Shown here: positions 5,685-6,228 of the stretch, one piece after another | How positions within the stretch are numbered: the first letter of the stretch is position 1 | Layout of the letters: each line of letters begins with the position of its first letter | From: an uncultured Candidatus Melainabacteria bacterium | GTDB taxonomy: Bacteria > Cyanobacteriota > Vampirovibrionia > Gastranaerophilales > Gastranaerophilaceae | Direction of reading: 5' to 3' | Assembly: GCA_946622835.1 (NCBI GenBank) | Contig: CAMOQI010000062.1 | Coordinates: 1 to 6,228 of the forward strand | Length of the DNA: 6,228 nt | The notes under the pieces: generated by a model | Seen by the model: only the letters and a program-made list of their open reading frames with translations | What the model was told of the DNA's origin: nothing | Databases searched by the model: none | Position numbers and translations under genes: made by a program

Positions 5685-5853
5685 TAAGGTAATTATATAG
5701 CAGTTACCACAAATTTAATCCAAATAATTGTCATTCTGAGGGCTAAAGCCCTCAGAATCTCATCATATTTGCACTAAAAACAGATACTTCGCTATTGCTC
5801 AGTATGACAGGTTTTTAATATATTTTTGTGGTAACTCATATATAATTTCCTTA
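5685..5853. repeat. 169-bp nested palindromic (MITE-like) element
   Basis: The outer arms 5685-5713 and 5825-5853 are inverted repeats matching at 26 of 29 positions, including a perfect 12-bp core AGTTACCACAAA (5702-5713) / TTTGTGGTAACT (5825-5836). Nested inside is a second inverted repeat, TGTCATTCTGAG (5729-5740) against CTCAGTATGACA (5798-5809, one mismatch). The element begins 7 bp after the stop of the 692-residue gene. It has no coding capacity, and I see no clear target duplication. Confidence 0.65.
5729..5809. repeat. TGTCATTCTGAG-type intergenic repeat
   Basis: The ends TGTCATTCTGAG and CTCAGTATGACA, with TTCGC near the right end, match the style of the widespread bacterial intergenic repeat that reads GTCATTCTGAGC...GCTCAGAATGAC. 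Its left part folds into a perfect hairpin: ATTCTGAGGGCT (5733-5744), AA, AGCCCTCAGAAT (5747-5758). In that hairpin the left terminus pairs locally instead of with the right end. Confidence 0.6.
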
Positions 5854-5899
5854 AATAAATAACGGGGCGCAAACTTAAGTTTGCGCCCCGTTATTTATT
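5854..5899. terminator. Perfect 46-bp palindrome, probable bidirectional terminator
   Basis: Two 23-bp arms (5854-5876 and 5877-5899) are exactly complementary with no spacer. A GC-rich block (CGGGGCGC / GCGCCCCG) is set in A-rich and T-rich ends (AATAAATAA / TTATTTATT). It sits between the converging 692-residue gene and the DUF1858 gene, 11 bp from the latter's stop, so it can terminate both. The U-tract is interrupted (TTATTTATT), so termination is inferred from position and stem strength. Confidence 0.7.
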
Positions 5900-5910
5900 C
5901 TTATTGAAAT

Positions 5911-6126
5911 TTATGATTCAGCAGATGCAGAGATTAAAGCATTTATATCCGCAACCATTTCATCCGCGTCATATCCGTGAACTTTTGCTCCTGCTTCCAA
6001 GTTTTCAAATCTTGCAGCAGCACAACCCAAACATCCTAAACCATATTTGTGAAAAACTTCAATACTTTCAGGAAATCTTTGAGCAATTTCTAAAATGTTC
6101 ATATCTTTAGTAACCATATCAGCCAT
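5911..6126 (-). CDS. DUF1858 / redox-disulfide domain protein
   Basis: The 71-residue product fits the small DUF1858 family, whose CxxC form is known as the hybrid-cluster-protein-associated redox disulfide domain (TIGR03980 type). Visible signature: MNILEIAQRFPESIEVFHKYGLGCLGCAAARFENLEAGAK-type order, with P19 and F25, then Y28-G-L-G followed by C32-L-G-C35, and HGYD at 50-53. The cysteine pair is the likely redox or metal site; a molecular partner is not known from the sequence. I chose ATG at 6126 because AAGGAG lies 8 nt upstream (6135-6140). The longer frame from 6177 starts inside the TATAAT promoter box, so it is rejected. No hybrid cluster protein gene is visible nearby. It is monocistronic within the window and converges on the 692-residue gene. 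Confidence 0.92.
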   Translation of the reverse strand: MADMVTKDMNILEIAQRFPESIEVFHKYGLGCLGCAAARFENLEAGAKVHGYDADEMVADINALISASAES

Positions 6127-6168
6127 TTTCAATTCTCCTTTGACTTTTTTATACCTGTCATTAAAAAC

Positions 6169-6174
6169 ATTATA
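6169..6174 (-). promoter_or_regulatory. -10 box of the DUF1858 gene
   Basis: A perfect TATAAT on the minus strand is preceded by TTTTTTGTGTG and followed by GT. The predicted start near 6162 leaves a leader of about 36 nt with the AAGGAG site. No good -35 is present. Confidence 0.5.
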
Positions 6175-6205
6175 CACACAAAAAAGTTAGAAGGAAGCAG
6201 AAATT

Positions 6206-6228
6206 ATGGAATTATTAAAATTTTTTAT
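6206..6228 (+). CDS. Possible start of a rightward gene (partial, runs off right edge)
   Basis: ATG at 6206 opens a frame reading MELLKFF to the window end, with AAGGA at 6191-6195, 10 nt upstream. It would be divergent from the DUF1858 gene. Seven codons are too few to identify it or to exclude chance. Confidence 0.3.

Noticed and set aside
5904..6110. 68-codon plus-strand frame opposite the DUF1858 gene
   Set aside because: It is a shadow; the minus strand encodes a clear family with a good ribosome site.
6127..6177. N-terminal extension of the DUF1858 protein (start at 6177)
   Set aside because: The ATG overlaps the TATAAT promoter box, lacks a ribosome site, and the DUF1858 domain begins after the internal ATG at 6126, which has AAGGAG.

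Overview
The window looks like an ordinary chromosomal segment of an AT-rich bacterium. It carries four complete protein genes, the 5' end of a fifth, and possibly the first codons of a sixth. Two long intergenic regions are packed with inverted repeats. I think the host may be a gut Gastranaerophilales/Melainabacteria-type (non-photosynthetic cyanobacterial relative) organism. The reasons are low GC, a large lineage-restricted-looking membrane protein carrying V-[ST]-F-T-G motifs, and GTAG-led REP-like hairpins resembling repeats I associate with cyanobacterial genomes. This assignment is inference, not proof.

Layout: (1) 1-83, minus strand, is the start of an unrecognised protein that runs off the left edge. 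It follows gpmI, which lies at 180-1706 on the minus strand and encodes cofactor-independent phosphoglycerate mutase (glycolysis). A small 8-bp tandem repeat sits at the gpmI stop codon. (2) 1707-2479 is a 773-bp stretch with no credible gene. It holds the gpmI promoter, a GC-rich block of nested inverted repeats, two REP-like hairpins, a 105-bp element with 12-bp terminal inverted repeats, and the likely pheA terminator. (3) 2480-3334, minus strand, is pheA, a monofunctional prephenate dehydratase with an ACT domain (phenylalanine synthesis). It starts with GTG behind a strong Shine-Dalgarno. (4) 3335-3598 is the divergent promoter region. (5) 3599-5677, plus strand, is a 692-residue membrane-associated protein of unknown function. 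On reading, it appears to be built from two diverged copies of the same module, each opening with an F-T-G motif. (6) 5678-5910 is the convergent intergenic region, almost entirely inverted repeats: a nested 169-bp MITE-like palindrome followed directly by a perfect 46-bp palindrome that probably terminates transcription from both sides. (7) 5911-6126, minus strand, is a 71-residue DUF1858 / redox-disulfide protein with a CxxC pair. (8) At the right edge a plus-strand reading frame may begin at 6206.

The genes do not form an obvious pathway. gpmI and pheA are separate metabolic housekeeping genes, each apparently with its own promoter. The points of most interest are the duplicated FTG membrane protein, the nested palindromes after it, and a PheA whose phenylalanine-sensing ESRP motif has lost its charged residues.
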